Part shown: positions 9,093 to 18,216 of the stretch, in pieces
Layout of the letters: each line of letters begins with the position of its first letter
How positions within the stretch are numbered: position 1 is the stretch's first letter
Assembly: GCF_943736985.1 (NCBI RefSeq)
Contig: NZ_CALSFS010000001.1
Coordinates: forward strand, 186,001-250,000
Direction: 5' to 3'
From: Clostridium sp. Marseille-Q2269
GTDB taxonomy: Bacteria > Bacillota > Clostridia > Clostridiales > Clostridiaceae
DNA: 64,000 bases
The notes under the pieces: generated by a model
Databases searched by the model: none
The model's input: only the letters and a program-made list of their open reading frames with translations
What the model was told of the DNA's origin: nothing
Translations under genes and position numbers: made by a program

Positions 9093-9644
9093 ATGAAAAA
9101 GTATAAGCAGATATACATTGTTCTATCATTAACAGGTTCAAACTTTGGTCACCTTATAAAGTTTTATACAAAAGAGCCTTATTCACATGTATCCTTAGCT
9201 TTTGATAAGGAATTAAAAGAAATGTACAGTTTTGGTAGAAAGAACCCCAACAACCCATTCATAGCAGGGTTTGTTAAAGAATCTTTGGACAACGGTACTT
9301 TTTTTAAATTTAAAAATACTGAATGTACCATATACGCCTTAGATATTACAGAACATAACTATTATAAACTAAAAAAAATTATTGAAGATTTTAAAGAAGA
9401 AAGCCATAGATATAGTTATAATCTTTTAGGCATATTAGGTGTAATGATTGGTCATCCATTAGAAACAAGATATAAATATTTTTGCTCTCAATTTGTTTCT
9501 CATGTACTTATGGAATCCGGTGTGCAATTATTTAATAAACCCCCTGGCCTTACAACTCCTCAGGATTTTAGAATATATGAAAATAAAAAGATTATATACA
9601 GAGGAAAACTTAAAGAATATAGTACCTATAATTTTACTTATTAA
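9093..9644 (+). CDS. permuted NlpC/P60 (YiiX/YaeF)-like cysteine amidase candidate
   Basis: A 183-residue protein without a signal peptide. It has a His early in EPYSHVSLAFD (near residue 36) and a Cys late in YFCSQFVSHVL (near 133). This His-before-Cys order and the SQFV context match the circularly permuted papain-like fold of YiiX/YaeF/LRAT-type hydrolases. Members cleave amide or ester bonds in lipids or peptidoglycan; the substrate is unknown here. AAGGAG precedes the ATG. The gene is alone. The assignment rests on motif order and is tentative. Confidence 0.6.
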   Translation: MKKYKQIYIVLSLTGSNFGHLIKFYTKEPYSHVSLAFDKELKEMYSFGRKNPNNPFIAGFVKESLDNGTFFKFKNTECTIYALDITEHNYYKLKKIIEDFKEESHRYSYNLLGILGVMIGHPLETRYKYFCSQFVSHVLMESGVQLFNKPPGLTTPQDFRIYENKKIIYRGKLKEYSTYNFTY

Positions 9645-9730
9645 AATAAACTATATTTTTTTAAAAGTGTATACCAAAAAATTTAAAAGTTTTTATATTA
9701 AATATTGTTAATCCAAAATTTTCATAAAAT

Positions 9731-9775
9731 AGAGTCCTTATTTAGTAAGATTTTAACTTACCTAGCTAGGACTCT
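9731..9775 (-). terminator. terminator of the WG-repeat gene
   Basis: Arms starting at 9731 and ending at 9775 pair over 8 bp, with a further inner TAAG/CTTA helix. On the minus strand ATTTTAT follows. Confidence 0.6.
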
Positions 9776-9798
9776 AAACAACTATAAATATACTTATA

Positions 9799-10812
9799 TT
9801 AAATACTCTTTTCCCCTAAATAATTTCCAATATTATTTACGTATTTAACCCTGTTTTCAAATATAACTTTTCCAACTCCATTTATAAATCTTTCTGCATT
9901 ATCGTAAACAGGTTTAATAATAAATTCTCCTTCTTTATCTATATATCCCCATTTTCCATCTATTTGTACCGGTATTAATCCTTCACTAATAATACCAACT
10001 TTATCAAATTTTAATGGTATTATCTCTACACCTTCTTTATTTATGAATCCGTATTTTTGTTCAACCATCACAGCTGCAATATTTTCATAAAAATTGCTTA
10101 CCCAATCATATTTAGTTTGTACAACCATATCTCCGTGCTTATTTATAAAACCATATTTATCTATAACTTTTACTGCTGCTAAACCTTCACTAAAAATATC
10201 AGCCTCATAATATTTAGGCGTTATGACCACCTTTCCTAACCTATCTATATAACCATATTTACATTTTAATTTAACAGGAGCTAGTCCTTCCTTAAAATCT
10301 TTACCGTAATCATAATTGAATTCTACAACTATATTCCCTAATTTATCTACATAGCCTATTTTACCTCCTGATTGAACCATAGCTAACCCTTCACTAAAGT
10401 CACCAGCGTCAAAAAATTCAGGCTTAATTGTAAATTTTCCTTCTTTATCTATGTATCCCCATTTATATCCCAGTTGAACTGCTGCCAAACCTTCACTAAA
10501 ATCATTAGCTTCTTTAAACTGAGGAGCTATTATCTCTTTTCCATTAATATCTACATATCCTAATTTACCATTCTTATCAACTGTTGCTAAGTCTTCAGCA
10601 AAGTCATAGACATCATCATATTCAATAGTAACTATTTCATTTCCTTTTTTATCTATAAATCCAAATAAATCATCTATGGCAACAACAGCTAGCTCACCTA
10701 TGAATTTTTCAGCATAACTATACTTATTTTCTATACAAGTCTCACCACTCTCATTAACATATCCGTATTTACCATTTAATTTTATAGGAAAAAGTTTTTT
10801 ATTTGCTTTCAT
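9799..10812 (-). CDS. WG-repeat protein
   Basis: A 337-residue protein built of about nine or ten WG (KWG) repeats of 31-37 residues. Each carries a core like GY(I/V)DKEGK...I.P.Y..A..FSEGLA.V. The repeats are expected to form a beta-rich solenoid or propeller-like scaffold. No signal peptide or membrane segment is seen, so it is probably cytosolic. An upstream GTG/ATG could add nine residues, but AAAAGGAG lies seven bases before 10812 and inside that extension, so the shorter start is used. Function is unknown in the family; protein binding is presumed. Confidence 0.85.
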   Translation of the reverse strand: MKANKKLFPIKLNGKYGYVNESGETCIENKYSYAEKFIGELAVVAIDDLFGFIDKKGNEIVTIEYDDVYDFAEDLATVDKNGKLGYVDINGKEIIAPQFKEANDFSEGLAAVQLGYKWGYIDKEGKFTIKPEFFDAGDFSEGLAMVQSGGKIGYVDKLGNIVVEFNYDYGKDFKEGLAPVKLKCKYGYIDRLGKVVITPKYYEADIFSEGLAAVKVIDKYGFINKHGDMVVQTKYDWVSNFYENIAAVMVEQKYGFINKEGVEIIPLKFDKVGIISEGLIPVQIDGKWGYIDKEGEFIIKPVYDNAERFINGVGKVIFENRVKYVNNIGNYLGEKSI

Positions 10813-10969
10813 ATTAAAATCTCCTTTTATATAATACAAAATTGCTAGTACTAAAAATTATATCATATAAAATTAATTTAAAAAAACTAAAAAATTACAT
10901 AATAATTTATGTTAATATAAATCATTTTAATTAATATAATGCATTTAAATTGATAAAAAAATGAATTTA

Positions 10970-11029
10970 TTGAATATTCTTTTTAATTTTTTAATATTCA
11001 ACTAAAAAAAATATTAATTTATTAATATT
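10970..11029 (+). promoter_or_regulatory. two palindromes upstream of the amidohydrolase promoter
   Basis: Inverted repeats lie at 10970-10978/10993-11001 (9-bp arms) and at 11010-11029 (AATATTAAT-TT-ATTAATATT). The second ends three bases before the -35 box. They may bind a regulator or act as an AT-rich upstream element. Confidence 0.4.
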
Positions 11030-11032
11030 TCC

Positions 11033-11061
11033 TTGACAGTTACACATATGCATATTAAAAT
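11033..11061 (+). promoter_or_regulatory. sigma-A promoter of the amidohydrolase operon
   Basis: A perfect TTGACA (11033-11038), a 17-base spacer and TAAAAT (11056-11061) predict transcription starting near 11068, leaving a 100-base leader. Confidence 0.7.
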
Positions 11062-11073
11062 AGGATAAATACG

Positions 11074-11107
11074 TTATATAAATACAGATGTATTTTATAT
11101 AAATACA
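11074..11107 (+). repeat. 13-bp tandem direct repeat in the operon leader
   Basis: TTATATAAATACA occurs at 11074-11086 and again at 11095-11107, exactly 21 bases (two helical turns) apart and just downstream of the predicted start of transcription. It is a likely operator. Confidence 0.5.
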
Positions 11108-11166
11108 TTTTTCTGAAATTTATTATAAAAAACTGAACATTATATGATATTTAGGAGGAGAGTAAA

Positions 11167-12489
11167 ATGACAGTAGAAGAATTAAAAAGTCTAGTTTGCA
11201 AAACTATAGACACCAATGCTGAAAATATTATAGCCCTTGCTAAAGACATTGAGTCTACACCTGAATTAGGATTTAAAGAAAAAGAAACGTCTAAAAAGGT
11301 ATGCAATTTCTTTGATAAACTCAATTTATCCTATGAGGATAAATTAGCTATAACAGGTGTAAAAGCTAAACTAAAAAAAGATAAAATTGGACCTAATATA
11401 GCAGTACTTGGAGAATTGGATGGTGTTATATGTTTCGATAGTCCCAATGCCAATAAAGAAACTGGTGCATCTCATGCCTGTGGTCACAATCTGCAAATAG
11501 CTACCATGCTAGGAGCTGCATTAGGTATTAAATTATCCAAAATAGAGGATGAATTACATGGTAATGTAAGCTTTATGGCAGTACCTGCAGAAGAATTTAT
11601 AGAAATTCAATATAGAGAAAATTTAAGAAAAGAAGGTAAAATTCACTTTCTAGCAGGAAAACAAGAACTTATATACAAAGGAGCCTTTGATGATGTTGAT
11701 ATAGCTATGATGATGCATTCCTTGAAGGATTGCCCTACTCCAACTGTTGGAATTGGTAATAGTAGCAATGGTTTTTTAGGCAAAACCATTCAATATATAG
11801 GTAAGCCTGCTCATGCTGCAGAATCTCCTGAAGAAGGTATTAATTCATTAAATGCTGCTATGCTTGGTATTATGGGCATAAATGCTTTAAGAGAAACTTT
11901 CAAAGATGAAGATTGCATAAGGGTTCACCCTATAATTACAAAAGGTGGAGATACAGTAAATAGTGTTCCTTCAGATGTAAAAATGGAAAGCTATGTTCGT
12001 GCAAAAAATGTGGATGCACTAAAAAATACTAATCAAAAAGTGGATAGAGCATTGTTAGCTGGAGGGTTTGCTGTTGGAGCCAAAACTATAATCAATACCA
12101 TACCTGGACACCTTCCTTTAAAATCTTCTAATTTATTGAATAATTTATTTAAAAATAATAGCGAAACACTTCTTTCAAAAGATAATGTAACAAATACCGG
12201 ACATTTTAAAGCTTCTACTGATATGGGAGATGTATCTAACTTAATTCCTTCAATTCATCCATTTATAGGGGGGGTTGAAGGAGCTCTTCATACAAAGGAT
12301 TTTAAAGTAAAAAATTATAATGCAGCATGCATATTACCTGCTAAATTAATAGCTATGACAGTAATTGATCTTTTATATGAAAAAGCCGAAAAAGCTCAAG
12401 AAGTTATTGAAAATTATACACCCACTTTTGAAAGCAAAGAAAAATATATTGAATTTCTAGAAAATTGTTTTGATAGAAAGGAAGAGTAA
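11167..12489 (+). CDS. M20-family amidohydrolase/peptidase
   Basis: A 440-residue metal-dependent hydrolase of the M20D/AbgB-like group, cytosolic, cleaving an N-acyl or aminoacyl amide bond. Metal ligands are visible in ETGASHACGHNLQ (near 100), the PAEEF catalytic Glu (about 140), MMHS (about 178) and GALHTKDF near residue 375. The dimerisation (lid) segment includes GKPAHAAESPEEGINSLNA. AGGAGGAG lies just before the ATG. It is the first gene of a three-gene operon with two membrane proteins, three bases before the next. A role in hydrolysing a substrate imported by those proteins is inferred. Confidence 0.85.
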   Translation: MTVEELKSLVCKTIDTNAENIIALAKDIESTPELGFKEKETSKKVCNFFDKLNLSYEDKLAITGVKAKLKKDKIGPNIAVLGELDGVICFDSPNANKETGASHACGHNLQIATMLGAALGIKLSKIEDELHGNVSFMAVPAEEFIEIQYRENLRKEGKIHFLAGKQELIYKGAFDDVDIAMMMHSLKDCPTPTVGIGNSSNGFLGKTIQYIGKPAHAAESPEEGINSLNAAMLGIMGINALRETFKDEDCIRVHPIITKGGDTVNSVPSDVKMESYVRAKNVDALKNTNQKVDRALLAGGFAVGAKTIINTIPGHLPLKSSNLLNNLFKNNSETLLSKDNVTNTGHFKASTDMGDVSNLIPSIHPFIGGVEGALHTKDFKVKNYNAACILPAKLIAMTVIDLLYEKAEKAQEVIENYTPTFESKEKYIEFLENCFDRKEE

Positions 12490-12492
12490 CTA

Positions 12493-13281
12493 ATGAAAAA
12501 CTGGAAAAACCATATAATTGTACTTATACTTGTTATAATTTCAGAAAGTGTTGGAGTAATAAAATATAAATTTGGCCCTGGTACAGTTGTACTTTTGCCT
12601 ATGCTTTATGCTCTTATATTGGGATTACTTTTAACTCCTAAATTTTTAAAGGTAGCCAATGAAAAAGATATGAAAGATGCAGGAACTCTTATAACTATTT
12701 CTTTAATGCTCTTAATGGCTCGATATGGAACAATGATAGGCCCAACTTTACCTAAAATTATTAAATCTAGTCCTGCTTTAATACTACAAGAGTTTGGTAA
12801 TATAGGTACTGTATTTTTAGGTGTTCCTCTTGCAATTATGCTTGGTCTTAAAAGAGAAACCATTGGCGCCGCTCATTCTATAGCTCGGGAACCTAACGTA
12901 GCATTAATAAGTGATGTATATGGTCTTGAAGGTCATGAAGGTCAAGGTGTTATGGGTGTATATATATGTGGAACTGTTTTTGGAACTGTATTCTTCGGAA
13001 TACTTGCAAGCTTTTGTTCAGCATATCTTCCATTACATCCCTATGCATTAGCCATGGCCTCTGGAGTTGGTAGTGCTAGCATGATGACGGCCGCTGTAGG
13101 TTCTTTAAGCGCTATGTATCCTAATATGAGTGATACATTAGCAGCCTTTGGCGCAGCTAGTAATATGTTATCTGGGTTGGATGGTCTTTACATGTCATTG
13201 TGGATATCGTTGCCATTAACAGAATGGTTATATAGAAAATGTTATAAATTTAAATATAGAGAAGAACCTAAAAAAATATAA
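12493..13281 (+). CDS. DUF3100 integral membrane protein
   Basis: A 262-residue polytopic membrane protein with about eight hydrophobic segments, beginning WKNHIIVLILVIISESVGV. It carries conserved Gly/Ser/Ala-rich stretches such as MASGVGSASMMTAAVGSLSAMYP that suggest a transport path. I recognise it as DUF3100, a family often found next to amidohydrolases. The start codon lies three bases after the amidohydrolase stop, with AAGGAAGAG spanning the junction, so the two are translationally linked. Probably half of a two-protein transporter with the next gene (inference). Confidence 0.75.
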   Translation: MKNWKNHIIVLILVIISESVGVIKYKFGPGTVVLLPMLYALILGLLLTPKFLKVANEKDMKDAGTLITISLMLLMARYGTMIGPTLPKIIKSSPALILQEFGNIGTVFLGVPLAIMLGLKRETIGAAHSIAREPNVALISDVYGLEGHEGQGVMGVYICGTVFGTVFFGILASFCSAYLPLHPYALAMASGVGSASMMTAAVGSLSAMYPNMSDTLAAFGAASNMLSGLDGLYMSLWISLPLTEWLYRKCYKFKYREEPKKI

Positions 13282-13309
13282 ATATAAATTTTCTAAGGAG
13301 GCTTAAATT

Positions 13310-13756
13310 ATGAAAATCAAGGATTCATTTTTTATATTAATTTTAATAGCAGTCCTTTCATTAGTTGGTAACATGATTGGGGCTAAACATAATATAATTG
13401 AAGCTATACCTGGTATGCTAATACTTGTAGCTATATCAATTGGTGGAATAGCATTATCTAAAATTATACCTGGTAAAGTCCCTGCTGTGGCTTATATAGT
13501 TACATTAGGATGTTTAATAACTTATCCTTCAATTCCTGGAGCTGAAATAATATCAAAATACATAGCCAAAGTTGATTTTTTAGCACTTACTACTCCAATA
13601 TTAGGATATGTAGGGATATCTATTGGAAAAGACATGGATAGTTTTAAAAAATCTGGTTGGAGAATAATAATACTTTCAATTTTTGTTTTTATTGGAACTT
13701 ACTTAGGATCTGCTTTAATAGCTCAGCTAATATTAAAATCCATGGGTCAAATATAA
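13310..13756 (+). CDS. small integral membrane protein, partner of DUF3100
   Basis: A 148-residue protein with four or five transmembrane helices (starting FFILILIAVLSLVGNMIGA). It contains the short motif ALTTPILGYVGISIGKDMDS near residue 95. No family name comes to mind. AAGGAGG precedes the ATG by seven bases. It is the third gene of the operon, 28 bases after DUF3100, and a strong terminator follows. Small/large membrane pairs of this kind often act together as carriers; here that is inferred from linkage alone. Confidence 0.7.
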   Translation: MKIKDSFFILILIAVLSLVGNMIGAKHNIIEAIPGMLILVAISIGGIALSKIIPGKVPAVAYIVTLGCLITYPSIPGAEIISKYIAKVDFLALTTPILGYVGISIGKDMDSFKKSGWRIIILSIFVFIGTYLGSALIAQLILKSMGQI

Positions 13757-13800
13757 TATTAGAATTTAAAATATAATATACAGATTATATATAACAAAAT

Positions 13801-13851
13801 AATAATACTTAAAGCTCTATATTCTATATCATAGGAGCTTTAAGTATTATT
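13801..13851. terminator. bidirectional terminator
   Basis: A 17-bp perfect stem (13801-13817 / 13835-13851) lies between the convergent transporter operon and chemoreceptor gene. Confidence 0.85.
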
Positions 13852-13855
13852 TATC

Positions 13856-15862
13856 TTAAATTTTGAATCTATTTACTACATTATCCAATGTGCTTGTTAT
13901 TTCTTTTAAACTTTCAGCCGTCCCAGATATATTGTCTATTGAAGCCGCTTGTTCTTCAATATTAGCTGATACTTCTTCTGTAGACGCTGAAGCTTCTTCA
14001 GCTATAGCAGTTATATCTTCTATTGATGACAAGACTTGATCTTTATCTGAATTTACAGTTTTAATATTCTTTACCAATAATTCTACTTGTTCCACTATGC
14101 TCTCTATAGAATTTGTGATATTATCAAAAGATTTTTTTGATGTATCCATAGCACTATTTACTTCTTCTATAACCTTTTGAGATACGTCCATATTATCCTT
14201 TGTTTTGTTAATCTCAAATTGTATATCCTTAACTATCTTTTCTATTTCCTTAGTTGAAGTTGCTGTTTGTTCTGACAATTTTCTTATTTCTTCAGCTACT
14301 ACTGCAAATCCTTTTCCTGCTTCTCCTGCTCTTGCCGCTTCTATAGCTGCATTTAGAGCTAATAAGTTTGTCTGCTCAGCAATAGATTGTATGGAATCTA
14401 CTATTTCTCCTATTGAACTAGATTTATTAGCTAACATATTTACATTATTAGCAAGTTCTTTATTAACTTCATTGTTTTTTATAAATTTTTCTATAGTCTT
14501 TTCCACAGTTCCCATACCAGTTCGACTATTTTTCCTTGTTTCAATGGAATATGTTTTAACTAAATCTGAACTTTGATCTGTTATTTTAATCTTTTCTGCT
14601 AAAGCAAATAATATTTCAGAACCATTCTGTGCATTTTTAGCTTGATCTACAGACCCTTGAGCCATTTCATCTACTGTTTTTGATATGGCATCTATAGACT
14701 GTACAGTTTCTCCTGTGGCTTCGTTTATTGATTCTGAATACCTTAACACATCATGAGATGATTTTTTTAACTCTTCTATAATATTTCTAAGCTCTTCCCT
14801 TAAGTGAATAACTGCTTTTCCTATAGTGCCTATTTCATCTTTATATAAGTTTATGTACTCATAATTATCATTATATTTTAAATCTAAATTTTTTGTTTCA
14901 TTTACTAGATCTGTTATTTTAAGAATAGGATCAGATATTTTCTTGCCAAAATACACTGCAAATAGTATATCTCCAACTAAACATAATATAGTAATTACTA
15001 TGAAGCTAATAATTATACTATTTAATGGTTTTTTAAATTCTGACAATGGAACTGCAAACCCTATAGACCATTTAGCTGATGGTACAATTGTTCTTGTGAA
15101 TACCTTTTTATTGTTATCATAATCCTTTAATGTTATAACTTTATTATTTTTTGAATCTAATGAAGATATAGCTTTTAAGGAACCATTCATAACCTGAGTT
15201 ATATTGAAAGTCTTTTCTGCATTTGGCTTAAAATCTTTATTTGGGTGAATTACAAAATTATTATCTTCATCCAATAAAAATCCATAGCTATTTTCTACAG
15301 GAGTGGCTTTTTCAACTAAGGTTTTAAGATTTTCCAAACTTATATCTATAGCTAAAACTCCTATTATTTTCCCAGCACTTTTAATAGGTCTTCCTATTGT
15401 TACTATCATTTTTTTTGTACTTGCATCTATGTAAGGCTTAGAATAATATATACCATTCTTATGTATAGTGTCTTTATACCAATCTTGTTGTAAACAGTTA
15501 TAATTTGATGGTGGAATCCATTCGTCGCTTCCTATATATCTTTTATCGCTAAGTCCTGCATATATGCATATAAGATCTTTATTTTCCTTAACTTGTTCTC
15601 TAAAATAATTTTTCAAATATTTATTATTGTATTTATTATTGTATTCAACATCTACTACCATAGAATCTACAAATTTAGTTTTTGTTAATAACCAGCCTTC
15701 TATTATTTCTGAATATTTTTCAGATGCCATACTTACTTTATTTGTACTTTCTTTCATTATGGCCTTATAAGAAAAATAATAACTTACAGTGGAGCATAGA
15801 CCAATTGTTAGTATACAAACAATTGATATAATAGCTATTAGTTTTGATTTTATACTTTTCAC
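13856..15862 (-). CDS. methyl-accepting chemotaxis protein, dCache sensor
   Basis: A 668-residue transmembrane chemoreceptor. Transmembrane helix 1 spans about residues 8-28. An extracellular double-Cache sensor follows to about 275, with the [11 protein letters not shown] and [19 protein letters not shown] signature. After a second helix near 280-300 and a HAMP linker comes the cytoplasmic signalling hairpin with [18 protein letters not shown] and [16 protein letters not shown], which binds CheA/CheW. An ATG five codons upstream exists, but the GGGAG ribosome site lies after it and eight bases before the GTG at 15862, which I chose. Cache receptors usually sense amino acids or organic acids; the ligand is unknown. 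Confidence 0.9.
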   Translation of the reverse strand: MKSIKSKLIAIISIVCILTIGLCSTVSYYFSYKAIMKESTNKVSMASEKYSEIIEGWLLTKTKFVDSMVVDVEYNNKYNNKYLKNYFREQVKENKDLICIYAGLSDKRYIGSDEWIPPSNYNCLQQDWYKDTIHKNGIYYSKPYIDASTKKMIVTIGRPIKSAGKIIGVLAIDISLENLKTLVEKATPVENSYGFLLDEDNNFVIHPNKDFKPNAEKTFNITQVMNGSLKAISSLDSKNNKVITLKDYDNNKKVFTRTIVPSAKWSIGFAVPLSEFKKPLNSIIISFIVITILCLVGDILFAVYFGKKISDPILKITDLVNETKNLDLKYNDNYEYINLYKDEIGTIGKAVIHLREELRNIIEELKKSSHDVLRYSESINEATGETVQSIDAISKTVDEMAQGSVDQAKNAQNGSEILFALAEKIKITDQSSDLVKTYSIETRKNSRTGMGTVEKTIEKFIKNNEVNKELANNVNMLANKSSSIGEIVDSIQSIAEQTNLLALNAAIEAARAGEAGKGFAVVAEEIRKLSEQTATSTKEIEKIVKDIQFEINKTKDNMDVSQKVIEEVNSAMDTSKKSFDNITNSIESIVEQVELLVKNIKTVNSDKDQVLSSIEDITAIAEEASASTEEVSANIEEQAASIDNISGTAESLKEITSTLDNVVNRFKI

Positions 15863-16089
15863 GTCACTCACTCCCATCTTTATTAGTATGTTTCCTTATT
15901 ATCTACATTAAATTATATCGTGAATATTTTCTAAAACCCAATACCTTGTTTCTATTTTTTTCTATAAAATCTAGTGAAAACCTTATCAATCTGATAATAC
16001 AAGAATTTTTTTATATATAAATTGTAATACTAAATAATATAAGTGTATATCGTATAGAAAAATCATTTTAAAGAAAGGAACATATTATA

Positions 16090-16974
16090 ATGAATGAAGA
16101 TTTAAACTTTATTAACAGTTTTCCAAAATCTATACCTAGCCAAAAACAAGCAAAACATCCAGGTATAGAATCTGTTATGAATCCCATTCCTATTTTTGAC
16201 AATCCCAATTACAAAGCTTCTTCAAAACTTTTAAATAAAGTTGCATTAATTACTGGAGGTGATAGCGGCATTGGAAGAGCTGTAGCTGTAACCTTTGCTA
16301 AAGAAGGAGCTGATATTTCTATTGTTTATTTTGATGAACATGAAGATGCAAAGGAAACTAAAAAAATAATAGAAAATTTAGGTAGAAAATGCTTACTAAT
16401 ACCAGGAGATATTACAGATGATAATTTTTGTATAGATTGTATAAGTCAAACTATAAATCATTTCAATAAATTGGATATTTTAGTAAATAATGCAGCTGTT
16501 CAATATGTTCAAAATAGCATAGAAAATATAACTAAAGAACAATTAGAAAAAACTTTTAAAACCAATATATTTAGCATGTTTTATTTAGTAAAGGCGGCTC
16601 TTTCTCATCTAAACAGAGGAGCTTCCATTATAAACACTGCTTCTATAACTGCCTATAAGGGTAATGAAACTTTGATTGATTATTCTTCTACAAAAGGCGC
16701 TATTATAAGTTTTACACGTTCTTTAGCATTATCTTTGTGGAATAAAGGTATACGAGTCAATGCTATAGCTCCTGGTCCTGTTTGGACTCCACTTATACCT
16801 TCTTCTTTTGATGCTAATTCTATAAAAACATTTGGAACAGATACAACCATGAAAAGACCAGGCCAACCGGTGGAATTAACACCAGCCTATGTATACTTAG
16901 CCTCTAATGATTGTTCCTCATTTGTTTCTGGTGAAGTAATACATATAAATGGAGGAGAAATTATAAACAGTTAA
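16090..16974 (+). CDS. SDR-family oxidoreductase
   Basis: A 294-residue classical short-chain dehydrogenase with an N-terminal extension of about 48 residues, like the B. subtilis YdaD/YhxC general-stress group. NAD(P) binding uses ITGGDSGIGRAVA (near 55-67), and NNAAVQY marks the fold. The catalytic Ser/Tyr/Lys triad is TASIT plus YSSTK (about 183-202). Substrate unknown. AAAGAAAGGAA lies upstream of the ATG. It is monocistronic, with a large fold-back sequence downstream. Confidence 0.88.
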   Translation: MNEDLNFINSFPKSIPSQKQAKHPGIESVMNPIPIFDNPNYKASSKLLNKVALITGGDSGIGRAVAVTFAKEGADISIVYFDEHEDAKETKKIIENLGRKCLLIPGDITDDNFCIDCISQTINHFNKLDILVNNAAVQYVQNSIENITKEQLEKTFKTNIFSMFYLVKAALSHLNRGASIINTASITAYKGNETLIDYSSTKGAIISFTRSLALSLWNKGIRVNAIAPGPVWTPLIPSSFDANSIKTFGTDTTMKRPGQPVELTPAYVYLASNDCSSFVSGEVIHINGGEIINS

Positions 16975-17049
16975 TTATTCTATAGTTATTTTTGAGAAAT
17001 ATATAATCACAAATTAAATTATATACAATTCTATACAATTTAAGATATA

Positions 17050-17153
17050 AAAAGGGCTGTGTCACTAAGAATAAACTCCAGAATATATTGTGTTAACTTT
17101 AAACTTGTAAAACAATATATTATGCTTAAATTCTTTAATGCCACAGTCCCTTT
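17050..17153. repeat. 104-base imperfect fold-back element
   Basis: The outer arms (17050-17063 and 17139-17153) and inner arms (around 17082-17096 and 17104-17122, an AATATATTGT-type core) pair into one long imperfect hairpin. It lies between two convergent genes. It may act as a terminator, but its length and terminal inverted ends suggest a MITE-like dispersed sequence. Confidence 0.5.
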
Positions 17154-17189
17154 ATTTCAATAACTTGAAATAAAAAACAACTAAATTAA

Positions 17190-18023
17190 TTATAATGTAT
17201 TTACTTCTTCAATATCGTCCTGTTTATTAGTTTTTAGATCATAATAAAAAACAGCTTCACAAGATTTTATATAAGGTATTATCCATAAGAAAGCAATCCC
17301 TATAGTCACAACTCCTAGTATATACCATAATATAAAACTTAAATATAACAAAAGAAATCTTGTCTTATTTCCTTTCATCATAATAGTACTTTCTTTAATA
17401 GCTTTCATAGCTCCCATATTAGGATCATCAATGTAAATATAATATGTCATAGAATATCTAAATAGAATCATTAATATAGCTATAGTTAAAACTATTGTTA
17501 AAACAATCAATATTGCTACCATATATCCATTTAAATCACTACTACCATTATAAGATCCTATAGATATTGTTGACAATTGTTTAATTATTATAATAAAAAG
17601 TATTATAATATAAGGTATTACAAATAATAGAGACCATAAAAAACTGAATATACTTAAGACTATATTAACAATAAAAGTGCCAGTGAAATGTTTAAACCCT
17701 TCAAACATGATTTCTATCTTATGTTCTTTATTTCTAACCAAATTAATAAAAAATTTAGTTATTCCATAAGTCATAGGACCTGCTAAAATTAAATTTATAA
17801 TAAGTGGTATGCAGCTTGCTCCAAAATTTATATTTTCTTTATTAAATGAATGTAAATTACTAATAGAATTTATTAATTCATTTGCATTAAATACGTAAGT
17901 AATGCCATGCATTATTATATTAAATATAATAATTACAATAATTGCTGTTCCCCAGTTTCCTTTTAAAGCTGCTTTGGCTTTAGATTTTATTTGGCCAATT
18001 GATAATACTATATTGTCTTCCAT
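17190..18023 (-). CDS. DUF975 membrane protein
   Basis: A 277-residue polytopic membrane protein. It starts with the DUF975 hallmark IGQIKSKAKAALKGNWGTAI followed by about six hydrophobic helices. A loop (FMLK-like KESTIMMKGNKTRFLLLYLSF, near 210-230) precedes the last pair of helices, as usual in the family. Function is unknown; DUF975 proteins are common in Firmicutes. A paralog lies at 54981-55730. A GGAGAG ribosome site supports the start. Confidence 0.82.
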   Translation of the reverse strand: MEDNIVLSIGQIKSKAKAALKGNWGTAIIVIIIFNIIMHGITYVFNANELINSISNLHSFNKENINFGASCIPLIINLILAGPMTYGITKFFINLVRNKEHKIEIMFEGFKHFTGTFIVNIVLSIFSFLWSLLFVIPYIIILFIIIIKQLSTISIGSYNGSSDLNGYMVAILIVLTIVLTIAILMILFRYSMTYYIYIDDPNMGAMKAIKESTIMMKGNKTRFLLLYLSFILWYILGVVTIGIAFLWIIPYIKSCEAVFYYDLKTNKQDDIEEVNTL

Positions 18024-18216
18024 ATTTCTCTCCTTTTATAGATATTTTTTGTTATTATACTATATATTTATTATATATTCAATAAATATAAAAAGTTGCA
18101 ATTTTTATATTTATTAATTAAATTATTTTTAGCAAAAAATTAAACTCTGCATAGTAAATTTTAAAAATAACTACACAGAATTTGTTATCCATGTTTAAAA
18201 ATAAATAATTATTTTA

